Shown: positions 22,441 through 30,434 of the stretch, one piece after another | How the letters are laid out: the number at the start of each line of letters is the position of its first letter | Position numbering within the stretch: position 1 is the first letter of the stretch | Assembly: GCA_036556965.1 (NCBI GenBank) | Contig: DATBIO010000138.1 | Location: 1-37,247 of the forward strand | Reading direction: 5' to 3' | Source: DATBIO01 sp036556965 | GTDB lineage: Bacteria > Acidobacteriota > Vicinamibacteria > Fen-336 | Length of the DNA stretch: 37,247 nt | Made by a program: the position numbers and the translations under genes | Notes under the pieces: model-generated | Seen by the model: only the letters and a program-made list of their open reading frames with translations | Database searches by the model: none | Told to the model about the DNA's origin: nothing

Positions 22441-23250
22441 ATGCGCGCCGGTTTCCTGGCCGCGGCGGCGGCCATGGCCCTCGCCTCCCTGGCGACGGTG
22501 CGCGCGCAGGACGCGGGCGCTCGGGCGGGCGCCGCCGCGGCGCCGGCCCTGGTGGACGCCCGCGCGGACGAGGTCCTGCGCAGGATGGCCGCCTTCCTGG
22601 CGGGGACCAAGCGCTTCTCCCTGGAGGCCGAGGAGTCCTTCGACCTGGAAGTGGGCCGCGCGTACCGCGTTCAGCTCACCAACCTGCGGACGCTGACCGT
22701 CGAGCGGCCCTCGCGCTTCGTGGCGGACGCCACCGGCGACACCCTGCACCGGTCGTCCTGGTTCGACGGGCGCACCCTCACCGTGCTGAACAAGCAGAAG
22801 AACGTCTACGGCTCGGTGGAGGCCCCGGGGACCATCGACGCCGTGCTCGACAAGGTGGCGGAGGAGTTCCAGGTGGTCATCCCGCTCTCCGACCTCCTGT
22901 ACTCCGAGCCCTACGCCACGCTGATGGAAGGGGTCCTCTACGGCAAGTACCTCGGGATCCACCAGGCGGCGGGGGTTCCCTGCCACCACCTCACCTTCGG
23001 CCAGCCGGGCGTCTACTGGCAGATCTGGATCGACGCCGGCACCGAGCCGTGGCCGCGGAAGCTCTCCGCGGCCTACTGGGAGGACTCGGGCATCCCGCGC
23101 TACGAGGCGGTCTTCCGGCGCTGGACGCCGAACCCGCCCAGCGTGGAGGGCCAGTTCCGGTTCAAGGCGCCGGCGGGAGCGCGCCAGATCGCGCTCGCAG
23201 AGCTGGCGCGCACGGGGGCGGCCGACCTGGCGCCCGCCGCCGCCAAGTAG
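22441..23250 (+). CDS. DUF2092 periplasmic protein (LolA-like fold predicted)
   Basis: A 269-aa exported protein. The signal peptide is residues 1-22 (ending ATVRAQ). The DUF2092 body contains EVLRRMAAFLAGTKRFSLEA, RPSRFVADATGD, WFDGRTLTVLNKQKNVY and LLYSEPYATLM, with GVPCHHLTF and YWQIWIDAGTEPWPRKL near the end. The family is thought to share the half-barrel fold of LolA/LolB, which carry lipids, but no function is established. GGAAGGGAGGG precedes ATG 22441; the GTG at 22414 in frame is less likely. As last gene of the operon it is followed by a hairpin at 23252. Confidence 0.85.
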   Translation: MRAGFLAAAAAMALASLATVRAQDAGARAGAAAAPALVDARADEVLRRMAAFLAGTKRFSLEAEESFDLEVGRAYRVQLTNLRTLTVERPSRFVADATGDTLHRSSWFDGRTLTVLNKQKNVYGSVEAPGTIDAVLDKVAEEFQVVIPLSDLLYSEPYATLMEGVLYGKYLGIHQAAGVPCHHLTFGQPGVYWQIWIDAGTEPWPRKLSAAYWEDSGIPRYEAVFRRWTPNPPSVEGQFRFKAPAGARQIALAELARTGAADLAPAAAK

Positions 23251-23251
23251 C

Positions 23252-23276
23252 CGCGGGGTGGCCGGGCGACCCCGCG
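23252..23276 (+). terminator. GC hairpin after the DUF2092 gene
   Basis: CGCGGGGT (23252-23259) and ACCCCGCG (23269-23276) form an 8-bp stem around a nine-base loop, one base after the stop codon. No T tract follows. Confidence 0.45.
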
Positions 23277-23334
23277 CGGCGGCCGCCGAGGCAAGGACCG
23301 CGCGGCGCCGCCCGGCGGCTCGAGGCCCCCGCCG

Positions 23335-25470
23335 TTGAGCCTCTCGAAGCAGATCTTCGTGGCCCTGGGCGCCGGGGTGGCGCTGGGCCTCTTCTTCGGG
23401 GAGAAGGTCGCCTTCCTCCGCATCGGCGGCCACGCCTTCGTCCAGCTCCTGCAGATCACCGTGCTGCCCTACGTGGCGGGCTCGCTGATCCACGGGTTCG
23501 GCAGCGTCACCCCGCGGGAAGCGCGCCTGGTGTTCACCCGCGGAGGCCCGCTCCTGCTGGCCCTGTGGGCGCTCACCTGCGGCCTGGTCTTCGTCTCGCG
23601 GCTGGCGCTGCCCGCGGGCAAGGGAGGCGCCTTCTTCAGCGCGGCCCTCCGCGAGGAGGAGCCGCCCATCGACTGGGTGGGACTCTACATCCCGGCGAAC
23701 CCCTTCCACGCCCTCGCCAACAACATCGTGCCCGCGGTGGTGGTCTTCGCCATCCTGGCCGGCGTGGCCCTCATGGGCATGAAGGACAAGGACACCCTGC
23801 TGCGCCCCATCGCCGTGTTCAACCAGGCCATGGGCCGGGTGGGGGCCATGGTGGCCCGGACCACGCCCTACGGCATCTTCGCCATCGCCGCCCACACCGC
23901 CGGCACCATGCGGCTGGAGGAGTTCGAGCGCCTGCAGGGGTTCCTGCTCGTCTACGGCGGGCTGGCCTGCCTGCTCACCTTCTGGCTCCTGCCCGGGCTG
24001 GTGGCGGCCACCACCAGCGTGCCCCACCGCCGGCTGGTGGCGGGCGCGCAGGAGGCGCTCGTGACCGCCTTCGTGACCGCCAACCTCTTCATCGTCCTGC
24101 CCCTCCTGGTGGATCACGCGCGCGCGCTGCTGCGGGAGGAGGCGGGAGGCGCGGAGGACGAGCTGGTGGACGTGCTGGTGCCGACCTCCTTCAACTTCCC
24201 CCACAGCGCCAAGCTGCTGAGCATCAGCTTCGTGCCCTTCGTGGCCTGGTTCGCGGGCCTGCCCTTTCCCGTCGGGCAGTACCCGGCGCTCTTCGGGGCG
24301 GGCCTCCTGGCCGTCTTCGGCAGCATCAACAGCGCCATCCCGTTCCTCCTCGACCTGGCCCGGCTGCCCGCCGACCTCTTCCAGCTCTTCGTGGTGGCGG
24401 GCGTGGTCAACAGCCGCTTCGGCTCGCTGGCCGCCGCCATGCACACGCTGGTGGTGGCCGTGCTCGGCGCCTGCCTGATCACCGGGCGGGTACGGCTCGA
24501 CCGGGGGCGGCTGCTCCGCTACCTGGCCGTGAGCGTGGCCCTGGTGGCCGCTTTCCTGGCGGGCACCAGGGTCATCCTCGCGCGCGTCCTGCCGGAGCCG
24601 GCCACGCAGGGGGAAATGCTCGCCGCCATCCAGCCGCGCGCGCCGCGGGCGGAGGCGACGACGATGAGGGAGCTTCCCCCGGCGCCCGATCCGCCCGCCG
24701 CGCGCGGCGGGCGCCTGGAGCGGGTGCGCGCGGAAGGCCGCATCCGCGTGGGCTTCGACGCGAGCGCGCTGCCGTGGGCCTACCTCAACGGCGCCGGCAC
24801 TCCCGTCGGCTTCGACGCCGAGATGGCCCACCAGCTCGCGCTGGGCCTGGGCGTCCGTCTCGAGCACGTGGTGGCCGAGGCCGACCGCTTCGCGGAAGCC
24901 CTGGCCCGCGGCCAGCTCGACGTGGTCATGTCGGGCTTCCCCGTGAGCCCGCGCGTGAACGAGCTCGTCTCCTTCTCGCGGCCGTACGCCGAGGAGGAGA
25001 TCGCCTTCCTGGTGCCCGACCACCGGCGCGACGAGTTCTCGGACCTCGAGCGGCTGCGCGCGCGGCCCGCGCGCCTCGCCCTCCTCGGCCGGCCCGAGTG
25101 GCGGGAGGCGGTCGCGCGCGCCCTGCCGCGCGCGACGGTGGTCGCCGTGCGCTCGGACGCCGACTTCGTGGAGGACCGGGTGGAGGCGGACGCGCTCCTC
25201 ACGACCTGGGAGCGCGCCTGCGCGTGGAGCCTCCTCCACCCGAGGCTCTCCCCGGCCCTTCCCCGGCCGCGCATCGGGCGCCTCTCCCTCGCCTACGCGG
25301 TGCCCCGCGGGGAGCCCGACCTCCTGAACGTGGTGGACGCCTTCATCGACGCGCAGCGCGCCAGCGGCCGCCTGGAGACGGCGCGCGCCTACTGGATCCA
25401 CGGGGAGGCGACGCGGCTCCGGGGACCGCGCTGGACGGTGGCCCGCGACGTGCTCGGGTGGTGGGATTGA
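23335..25470 (+). CDS. Fusion of an SDF-family symporter and a periplasmic amino-acid-binding domain
   Basis: A 711-aa protein. Residues 1-390 follow the dicarboxylate/amino-acid:cation symporter (SDF, glutamate-transporter) fold, opening SLSKQIFVALGAGVALGLFFGE. The core motifs are altered: HP1, normally SSSxATLP, is TAFVTANLFIVLP at about 244; NMDGT is replaced by SFNFPHSAK at 285-293; and the last Na/substrate site reads VVNSRFGS near 357. A ninth helix (about 395-417, LAVSVALVAAFLAGT) should bring the C-terminus to the periplasm. After a Pro-rich linker, residues about 459-690 form an SBP_bac_3 type solute-binding domain (RIRVGFDASALPWAY, GFDAEMAHQLA, DVVMSGFPVSPRV). The start is TTG 23335 with a weak ribosome site. 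It stands alone between hairpins. Confidence 0.85.
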   Translation: MSLSKQIFVALGAGVALGLFFGEKVAFLRIGGHAFVQLLQITVLPYVAGSLIHGFGSVTPREARLVFTRGGPLLLALWALTCGLVFVSRLALPAGKGGAFFSAALREEEPPIDWVGLYIPANPFHALANNIVPAVVVFAILAGVALMGMKDKDTLLRPIAVFNQAMGRVGAMVARTTPYGIFAIAAHTAGTMRLEEFERLQGFLLVYGGLACLLTFWLLPGLVAATTSVPHRRLVAGAQEALVTAFVTANLFIVLPLLVDHARALLREEAGGAEDELVDVLVPTSFNFPHSAKLLSISFVPFVAWFAGLPFPVGQYPALFGAGLLAVFGSINSAIPFLLDLARLPADLFQLFVVAGVVNSRFGSLAAAMHTLVVAVLGACLITGRVRLDRGRLLRYLAVSVALVAAFLAGTRVILARVLPEPATQGEMLAAIQPRAPRAEATTMRELPPAPDPPAARGGRLERVRAEGRIRVGFDASALPWAYLNGAGTPVGFDAEMAHQLALGLGVRLEHVVAEADRFAEALARGQLDVVMSGFPVSPRVNELVSFSRPYAEEEIAFLVPDHRRDEFSDLERLRARPARLALLGRPEWREAVARALPRATVVAVRSDADFVEDRVEADALLTTWERACAWSLLHPRLSPALPRPRIGRLSLAYAVPRGEPDLLNVVDAFIDAQRASGRLETARAYWIHGEATRLRGPRWTVARDVLGWWD

Positions 25471-25477
25471 GGCCTGA

Positions 25478-25495
25478 CCGCGGCTTCGCCCGCGG
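25478..25495 (+). terminator. Short GC hairpin after the symporter fusion
   Basis: CCGCGG (25478-25483) pairs with CCGCGG (25490-25495) around CTTCGC, seven bases after the stop. The stem is short and there is no T tract, so the call is weak. A TACGCT -10-like box for the next gene follows at 25509-25514. Confidence 0.3.
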
Positions 25496-25570
25496 CCGTC
25501 CTCCGGTGTACGCTGCGCCTGTATCCCGGGCCCGCCAGGGCATTCATTCCGAATACACGGAGGCCTTGTC

Positions 25571-26410
25571 ATGAGAGCAGTTCTCGGCGGCGCGCTGGCC
25601 AGCATCCTGCTGGGTGCGCCCGCGTTCGCCCAGTCGTCGACGGAAACGTGGAACGGGCTGCCCGACCGCTTCCAGATCGACACCGGGTACTTCCGCATGG
25701 ACGCCAACACCGTCCTGCGCTTCAACGGCGGCCCGGGCACCGGCGACGTGAACTTCGAGGAGGACCTCGGCCTGAAACCCGAGGCCAACACCTTCTGGGT
25801 GGACGCCACCTGGCGGGTGGGCCGGCGCCACCAGCTCAAGCTGGCCTTCACGCAGCTCGACCGCGAGCAGCCCGGGCACACGATCACCCGCGACCTGGTG
25901 TGGGACGGCGAGACCTACAACGCCGGGCTCACCGCCAACACGACCAGCGGCACCGACATCCTGGGCGGCTACTACCGCTTCGCCGCATTCCGAAACGACC
26001 GCTTCGAGATCGGGCCCAGCATCGGCTTCGGATACCTCTGGCTGAAGGCGGGCATCGAGGCCACGGGCCGCGTGACGCGCCCCGACGGCTCGGAGGAACC
26101 GCGCACCCTGGAGGGGAGCGCCAGCACGGGGAGCGTGACCGGTGCCGTGGGGGCCTACGCCAACGCCTGGCCCGCGGAGCGCTTGGCCCTGCGCGCGGAC
26201 TTCCTCTACATCAAGGTCAGCCCCGGGGAGTCCGAGGCCTCGGTCACCGACTGGCGCGCGGGGGCCGACTACTACTTCTTCCGCAACGCGGGCCTCGGCA
26301 TGCAGTACAAGTACTACCGGTACCGCTACGACCGCGGGGTCCTCGTCTCCAAGCTGGGCGGCGAGGCCACCTACAAGGGCTTCCAGGTCTTCCTGTCGTT
26401 CCTGTTCTAG
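25571..26410 (+). CDS. Outer-membrane beta-barrel protein
   Basis: A 279-aa exported protein with a signal peptide (1-20, LGAPAFAQ). The body is made of alternating amphipathic strands with aromatic girdles, e.g. TFWVDATWRVGRRHQLKLAFT, DILGGYYRFAAF, RFEIGPSIGFGYLWLKAGIEA and GLGMQYKYYRYRY. It ends VFLSFLF, with the terminal Phe recognised by the BAM complex. Length suggests an 8- to 12-stranded barrel of the OmpW/OmpA-barrel or porin-like sort. GGAGG seven bases before ATG 25571 fixes the start. The cargo is unknown; it may be a small-molecule channel. Confidence 0.85.
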   Translation: MRAVLGGALASILLGAPAFAQSSTETWNGLPDRFQIDTGYFRMDANTVLRFNGGPGTGDVNFEEDLGLKPEANTFWVDATWRVGRRHQLKLAFTQLDREQPGHTITRDLVWDGETYNAGLTANTTSGTDILGGYYRFAAFRNDRFEIGPSIGFGYLWLKAGIEATGRVTRPDGSEEPRTLEGSASTGSVTGAVGAYANAWPAERLALRADFLYIKVSPGESEASVTDWRAGADYYFFRNAGLGMQYKYYRYRYDRGVLVSKLGGEATYKGFQVFLSFLF

Positions 26411-26503
26411 GTGGAGACCGGCGCTCGGACGTGCCCCAGGGTGCGGGCCGCGCCTGCAAGCGCCTCCCTGACCGGCCGCCCCTGATTTCGCCCCGAGTCT
26501 CCC

Positions 26504-26532
26504 TTGACAGGGCACCGTCCATTGCATAACCT
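26504..26532 (+). promoter_or_regulatory. Sigma-70 type promoter of the arsR-SRPBCC operon
   Basis: TTGACA (26504-26509) is a perfect -35 box, followed after exactly 17 bases by TAACCT (26527-26532) as -10. The expected start of transcription (about 26539-26540) coincides with the GTG start codon at 26540, so the mRNA may be leaderless. Confidence 0.8.
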
Positions 26533-26555
26533 TACGGTTGTGGAACCGATAGGTT
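26528..26555. promoter_or_regulatory. Double AACC-N4-GGTT operator overlapping promoter and start codon
   Basis: AACCTTACGGTT (26528-26539) and AACCGATAGGTT (26544-26555) are two palindromic boxes of the form AACC-N4-GGTT, separated by GTGG, so the centres are 16 bases apart. Together they also make a larger imperfect inverted repeat. They cover the -10 and the GTG start. This is where an ArsR dimer would block its own promoter; similar AACC/GGTT sites precede other ArsR-AHSA1 pairs, as far as I recall. Confidence 0.75.
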
Positions 26556-26908
26556 ATACGCAGGCCGGGCTCGACGCCACCTTCGCCGCCCTGGCCGACC
26601 CCACGCGGCGGGCCATCCTGGCCCGGCTGGCCTCGGGGGAGGCCTCGGTGGGCGACCTGGCCCGTCCCTTCGCCATGAGCCAGCCCGCCATATCCAAGCA
26701 CCTCAAGGTGCTCGAGCTCGCGGGGCTCATCACGTGCGGCCGGGCCGCCCAGCGCCGGCCGCGGCGGCTCGAGGCGGCGCCCCTGGCCCAGGCCAGCGCG
26801 TGGCTCGAGCGCTACCGCCGGATCTGGGAGGAGAACTTCCGGCGCCTCGACGTGGTGCTGGAGGAGATGAAGGCCAGGGATAAGAAGCGGGGACGCACCA
26901 AGCGATGA
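26540..26908 (+). CDS. ArsR-family repressor of an ArsR-SRPBCC pair
   Basis: A 122-aa winged helix-turn-helix protein. The family core is LDATFAALADPTRRAILARL, SVGDLARPFAMSQPAISKHLKVLELAGLI (the recognition helix is around SQPAISKHLKVL), and a C-terminal dimerisation helix. There are no CxC metal-site cysteines in the DNA-binding helix, so despite the family name it need not sense arsenic. The GTG at 26540 is chosen because the in-frame TTG at 26504 is the -35 box itself. It sits beside a SRPBCC gene with a shared promoter and a doubled operator, a common pairing in which the ligand-binding protein and the repressor are linked functionally. Confidence 0.9.
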   Translation: MEPIGYTQAGLDATFAALADPTRRAILARLASGEASVGDLARPFAMSQPAISKHLKVLELAGLITCGRAAQRRPRRLEAAPLAQASAWLERYRRIWEENFRRLDVVLEEMKARDKKRGRTKR

Positions 26909-26918
26909 GGAGCATGCG

Positions 26919-27395
26919 ATGAAGATCGGGACACTGCAGCTCACCACTCCCACGGACCGGGAGGTCGTCATGACGCGGGTGGTGGACGCCCCGCGGAAGC
27001 TGGTGTGGGAGGCCTGGACCACACCCCGCTACGTGCAGCGCTGGATGCTGGGGCCGGAAGGCTGGAGCATGCCCGTGTGCGAGATGGACCTGCGCCCGGG
27101 CGGGAAGTGGCACATGGTCTGGCGCCGCGCCAACGGCAACGAGTTCGGGATGGACGGCGTCTACAAGGAGGTGGTGCCGCCGGAGCGGCTGGTGTCCACC
27201 GAGAACTGGGGCGCCGAATGGCCGGAGAGCCTCAACACCGTGACTTTCGAGGAGGTGGACGGCCGCACCACGATCATCCAGACGTGCCTCTACCCCACGC
27301 TGAAGGACCGCGACGCCGCTCTCCAGACGGGCATGGCGGACGGGGTGGTCGTCAGCCTCGACCGGCTCGAGGAGCTCCTGCGCACGATGGCCTGA
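26919..27395 (+). CDS. SRPBCC (AHSA1-like) ligand-binding protein
   Basis: A 158-aa START/Bet v1-like protein of the AHSA1 group. Visible family parts are VVMTRVVDAPRKLVWEAWT, RWMLGPEGWSMPVCEMDLRPGG, FGMDGVYKEVVPPERLV, TVTFEEVDGRTTIIQT and the final helix with MADGVVVSLDRLEELL. The fold makes a hydrophobic cavity for a ligand and is frequently paired with an ArsR repressor. AGGAG precedes ATG 26919, ten bases after the repressor stop, so the two form one operon under the AACC-N4-GGTT operator. The ligand is unknown. Confidence 0.9.
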   Translation: MKIGTLQLTTPTDREVVMTRVVDAPRKLVWEAWTTPRYVQRWMLGPEGWSMPVCEMDLRPGGKWHMVWRRANGNEFGMDGVYKEVVPPERLVSTENWGAEWPESLNTVTFEEVDGRTTIIQTCLYPTLKDRDAALQTGMADGVVVSLDRLEELLRTMA

Positions 27396-27415
27396 GGCAG
27401 CGGCGGGGCGCGCGC

Positions 27416-27431
27416 CGCGGCCATGGCCGCG
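27416..27431. terminator. 16-bp perfect palindrome after the SRPBCC gene
   Basis: CGCGGCCATGGCCGCG is an exact palindrome 20 bases after the stop codon, with more GC-rich sequence on both sides. It could fold as a hairpin and end transcription without a T tract, or be a protein site between this operon and the amidohydrolase. Confidence 0.35.
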
Positions 27432-27483
27432 CGCCGGCTCGCCCGGGGAACCCGCGGGTGGCGGGCGTCGTTCTCACCCATGG

Positions 27484-28728
27484 ATGCGCCTGACGCCCAC
27501 GGCCCTGGGACGCCTGGCCGGCCCGGCCGCGCTCTCCATCCTTGCCCTGGGCCCCGCCCCGGTGGCGTCCCCTCCGCCCGCCGCCGCCCTCGTCCTGTCC
27601 GGGGCCACCGTCTACCCCTCGCCGCAGGACCCGCCGCTCCGGGACGCCGTCGTGGTGGTGCAGGGCGCGAAGGTGGCCGCAGTGGGCCCGGCCGCCGCGG
27701 TCCGGCTTCCCGCCGGCGCCGCCGTCGTGGACTGCGCCGGGCAGTTCGTGGTGGCCGGGTTCCAGAACAGCCACGTCCACTTTACGGAAGCCAGGTGGGA
27801 CGGGGCCGCCAAGGCGCCGGCGGAACGCCTCGCCGCGCAGCTCGAGGCCATGCTGCTGCGCCACGGGTTCACAACCGTGGTGGACACCGCCTCGTGGCTG
27901 GACAACACGCTGTCCCTCCGCGCGCGCATCGAGTCGGGCGAGGTCGCCGGCCCGCGCGTGCTGACGGCGGGGGGCGCGCTCTATCCCGAGAACGGCGTCC
28001 CCTTCTACGTGAGGGAGGCCGTGCCCCCGGACGTGCTCGCCCTGCTCCACACGCCCGGCCGTCCCGCCGACGCCGCCGCCGTGGTGGAAAGGCAGCTCGC
28101 GGCGGGGGCGGACGTCCTGAAGCTGTTCACCGGCTCGTGGGTCGAGCGCGGCCGCGTCCTGCCCATGCCCGCGCCCGTGGCCCGCGCCGCCGCGGAAGCC
28201 GCGCACCGCCGCGGCAAACTGGTGTTCGCGCACGCCTCGAGCGTGGCCGGCCTGGAGGTGGCGCTGGAGGCGGGCGTGGACGTGCTGGCCCACGCCCTCG
28301 ACGACGACCGGGGCTGGAACGAGTCGCACGTCGCCCGCATGAAGGCGGGGGGCATGGCCATGATCCCCACCCTGAAGCTCTTCGGTGGCCAGCCCTACAC
28401 CCGGTACATCCAGGAGGAGGTCGCCACCTGGGCGCGGGCGGGCGGCGTCATCCTGTTCGGCACGGACGTGGGTTACCTGGCCGACGACGATCCCGCCGGC
28501 GAGTACGCGCTGATGTCGGGGGCGGGGCTGGACGCCATGGCCATCCTGGCCTCCCTGACCACCGCCCCCGCCGCGCGCTTCGGCGAGTCGGAGCGGCGCG
28601 GGCGCGTGGCGCCGGGGATGGACGCCGACCTGGTCGTGCTGGGCAGCGATCCCGGCGCCGGTCCGCGGGCCTTCTCCGACGTCCGGGTGACGATCCGCCG
28701 CGGACGGGTCGTCTATCGGCGCCCCTGA
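27484..28728 (+). CDS. Secreted amidohydrolase (imidazolonepropionase-like family)
   Basis: A 414-aa metal-dependent hydrolase. The N-terminus MRLTPTALGRLAGPAALSIL... is hydrophobic and fits a signal peptide. The metal-ligand motif H-x-H is seen as SHVHF (about residues 98-102). The bridging Lys is in LKLFTGS, and two further His are in VFAHASS and LAHALDDD. The catalytic Asp is in FGTDVGYL. The C-terminal end, RGRVAPGMDADLVVLGSDPG, is the usual small composite beta domain. Such enzymes cleave cyclic amides, peptides or xenobiotics in the periplasm. It starts 88 bases after the SRPBCC gene and faces a convergent propeller gene. Confidence 0.9.
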   Translation: MRLTPTALGRLAGPAALSILALGPAPVASPPPAAALVLSGATVYPSPQDPPLRDAVVVVQGAKVAAVGPAAAVRLPAGAAVVDCAGQFVVAGFQNSHVHFTEARWDGAAKAPAERLAAQLEAMLLRHGFTTVVDTASWLDNTLSLRARIESGEVAGPRVLTAGGALYPENGVPFYVREAVPPDVLALLHTPGRPADAAAVVERQLAAGADVLKLFTGSWVERGRVLPMPAPVARAAAEAAHRRGKLVFAHASSVAGLEVALEAGVDVLAHALDDDRGWNESHVARMKAGGMAMIPTLKLFGGQPYTRYIQEEVATWARAGGVILFGTDVGYLADDDPAGEYALMSGAGLDAMAILASLTTAPAARFGESERRGRVAPGMDADLVVLGSDPGAGPRAFSDVRVTIRRGRVVYRRP

Positions 28729-28847
28729 CGGCGCCGGTCGCCCGGGCGAGCCCCGGGTGTGGATGCGTGGAGGAGGCGTCGCCCGACCGGCTCGAGGCGG
28801 CCGGCGGCCGGGGCGGGTCGTCCTGCCCCGGCCACACGGCCAACGAC

Positions 28848-30245
28848 TCAGTCCTCGCCCTTGAACAGGATCCGGAAGATGCGGCCACCGCCCTGGCCGT
28901 CACGCACCTGGTCGGACGTGACGTAGAGCGAGCCGTCCGGGCCCACGGCCAGGCCCACGGGACGGTCTCGGGCCAGCTCAGGGTCGGGATTTCCGCCGGC
29001 GAATCCGTCGGCGAACACCTCGCGGGCGACCGGGCGGCCGTTCTCGTACCGGATCCGGCTCACGTTGTAGCCCGGCCCTTCCGCCGGACCGGGAAAGCGG
29101 GCGCCGTGGAACGCCACGAAGGCGTCGTGCCGGAAGGCGCCGGGGAACTGGCGGCCGGTGTAGAACAGCATCGAGAGCGGCGCCCAGTGTGCGGGAAAGC
29201 CCAGCCGCGCCTCGGGGATCCGCGCGCAGCGGCCCTCGACCTGGCCGTCGCCACCGTACTCCGGAGCCAGGACCTTCCGTCCGCTCTCTCCCAGCCGTGG
29301 GTCCTCGTAGCAGTAGGGCCATCCGTTGTCGTAGCCCTGGGCGATGCGCACGACCTCCTCCGTCGGCGCTTCCCGGTCGTCCTCCGCGGTGAAGCGGTCG
29401 GGCCAGAGCTCGAAGAGCTGGTCGCGCCCGTTCTGCACGCCCCACAGCGCGGACGAACCCGGCTGCAGGGCCAGGGCCACCATGTTGCGCAGGCCCTTCG
29501 CGAAGCGGACGCCGTGGGCCTGCGTCTGGTTGCGCACGAACGCGTTGAAGCGCCAGACGCCCGCCCTCACCCCCAGCTCCGGACAGGGATCGACGCCGGG
29601 CGAGAAGGGGACCCGGTTCTCGACCTGGCAGGCGTTGCTGGCAGACCCGACGTTGACGAACATCCCGAACCCTTCGTCCAGGACGACGGTCTTGCTCACG
29701 TGGTCGCCGGTGGCGGGCAGGCCGCGCACGATGGTCACCGGCGGACCTATCGGGCGCAGGCGCCCGGGAAGCACGAAGAAGCGGAGGATGCGGTCGTTGG
29801 CGGCGAAGTAGAGGAAGAGCCCGCTGCGATGGAGGGCGACACCGTTGCCGCCCACGTCCAGGATGGGCACCACCACGTCGGCGCGCCCGTCACGGTCCTG
29901 GTCCCGGAGGGCCAGCAGCCGGCCGGGATCGCTTCCGTCCCGGGCGGGGTTGATCGCCACGTAGATGTCGCCGGCGGCCGTCACCGCCAGGTGGCGCGCC
30001 CGGCCGACGTTCTCTGCGACCACGAGGGCGCAAAACCCCGGCGGCAGCGTGAGGCCCGCGTTGTCGGGGTCACAGTCCGGCAGTGGGTGTCTGGCGGAGG
30101 CCTCCGCCGCGGTGACGACCGCGGCGTCGGGAGGGCCCTGGGCGCGCACGGGGGCATGGCCGAGGACGGCAGCCGCCAAGGCGGTCGCGGCGAGGAGGGA
30201 GGCGGGCCTGGCTCGGCGCAGGCGCCGCGGGTTCGTTGTGCTCAT
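28848..30245 (-). CDS. Sorbosone/PQQ-dependent glucose dehydrogenase-like propeller, secreted
   Basis: A 465-aa exported protein (signal peptide about residues 1-35, PASLLAATALAAAVLGHAPVRA). The propeller signature runs ICVALV-type strands: LPPGFCALVVAENVGRARHL, GDIYVAINPARD, LALRDQDRDGRADV, FAKGLRNMVALALQPG and DNGWPYCYEDP, ending VGLAVGPDGSLYVTSDQ and GRIFRILFKG. This is the glucose/sorbosone dehydrogenase family, in which some members bind PQQ and others do not. AGGAG eight bases before ATG 30245 sets the start. It is divergent from the BamA-like gene and may share that control region. Confidence 0.85.
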   Translation of the reverse strand: MSTTNPRRLRRARPASLLAATALAAAVLGHAPVRAQGPPDAAVVTAAEASARHPLPDCDPDNAGLTLPPGFCALVVAENVGRARHLAVTAAGDIYVAINPARDGSDPGRLLALRDQDRDGRADVVVPILDVGGNGVALHRSGLFLYFAANDRILRFFVLPGRLRPIGPPVTIVRGLPATGDHVSKTVVLDEGFGMFVNVGSASNACQVENRVPFSPGVDPCPELGVRAGVWRFNAFVRNQTQAHGVRFAKGLRNMVALALQPGSSALWGVQNGRDQLFELWPDRFTAEDDREAPTEEVVRIAQGYDNGWPYCYEDPRLGESGRKVLAPEYGGDGQVEGRCARIPEARLGFPAHWAPLSMLFYTGRQFPGAFRHDAFVAFHGARFPGPAEGPGYNVSRIRYENGRPVAREVFADGFAGGNPDPELARDRPVGLAVGPDGSLYVTSDQVRDGQGGGRIFRILFKGED

Positions 30246-30434
30246 CTTGGTCTCCTGGGGTTCTGCGGGAACGGCGCGCCCGGGGGCGTCTGGTGTCACA
30301 GACTCACATCGGACAGCCGCTCCGATCGTTGCAAGGCGGGTGCCGATGAGTGTCGTCGAAGCCGGCCCGGCGCGATGGACCGCGATGGATGGATGGATAA
30401 TGACCGCCGGCCTCCCGGTCCCGCCGGGAGGACC

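Noticed and set aside
26504..26539. TTG at 26504 as start of the ArsR gene
   Set aside because: That TTG is the first triplet of a perfect -35 box. The extension would be encoded by the promoter, and homologs begin near the GTG at 26540.
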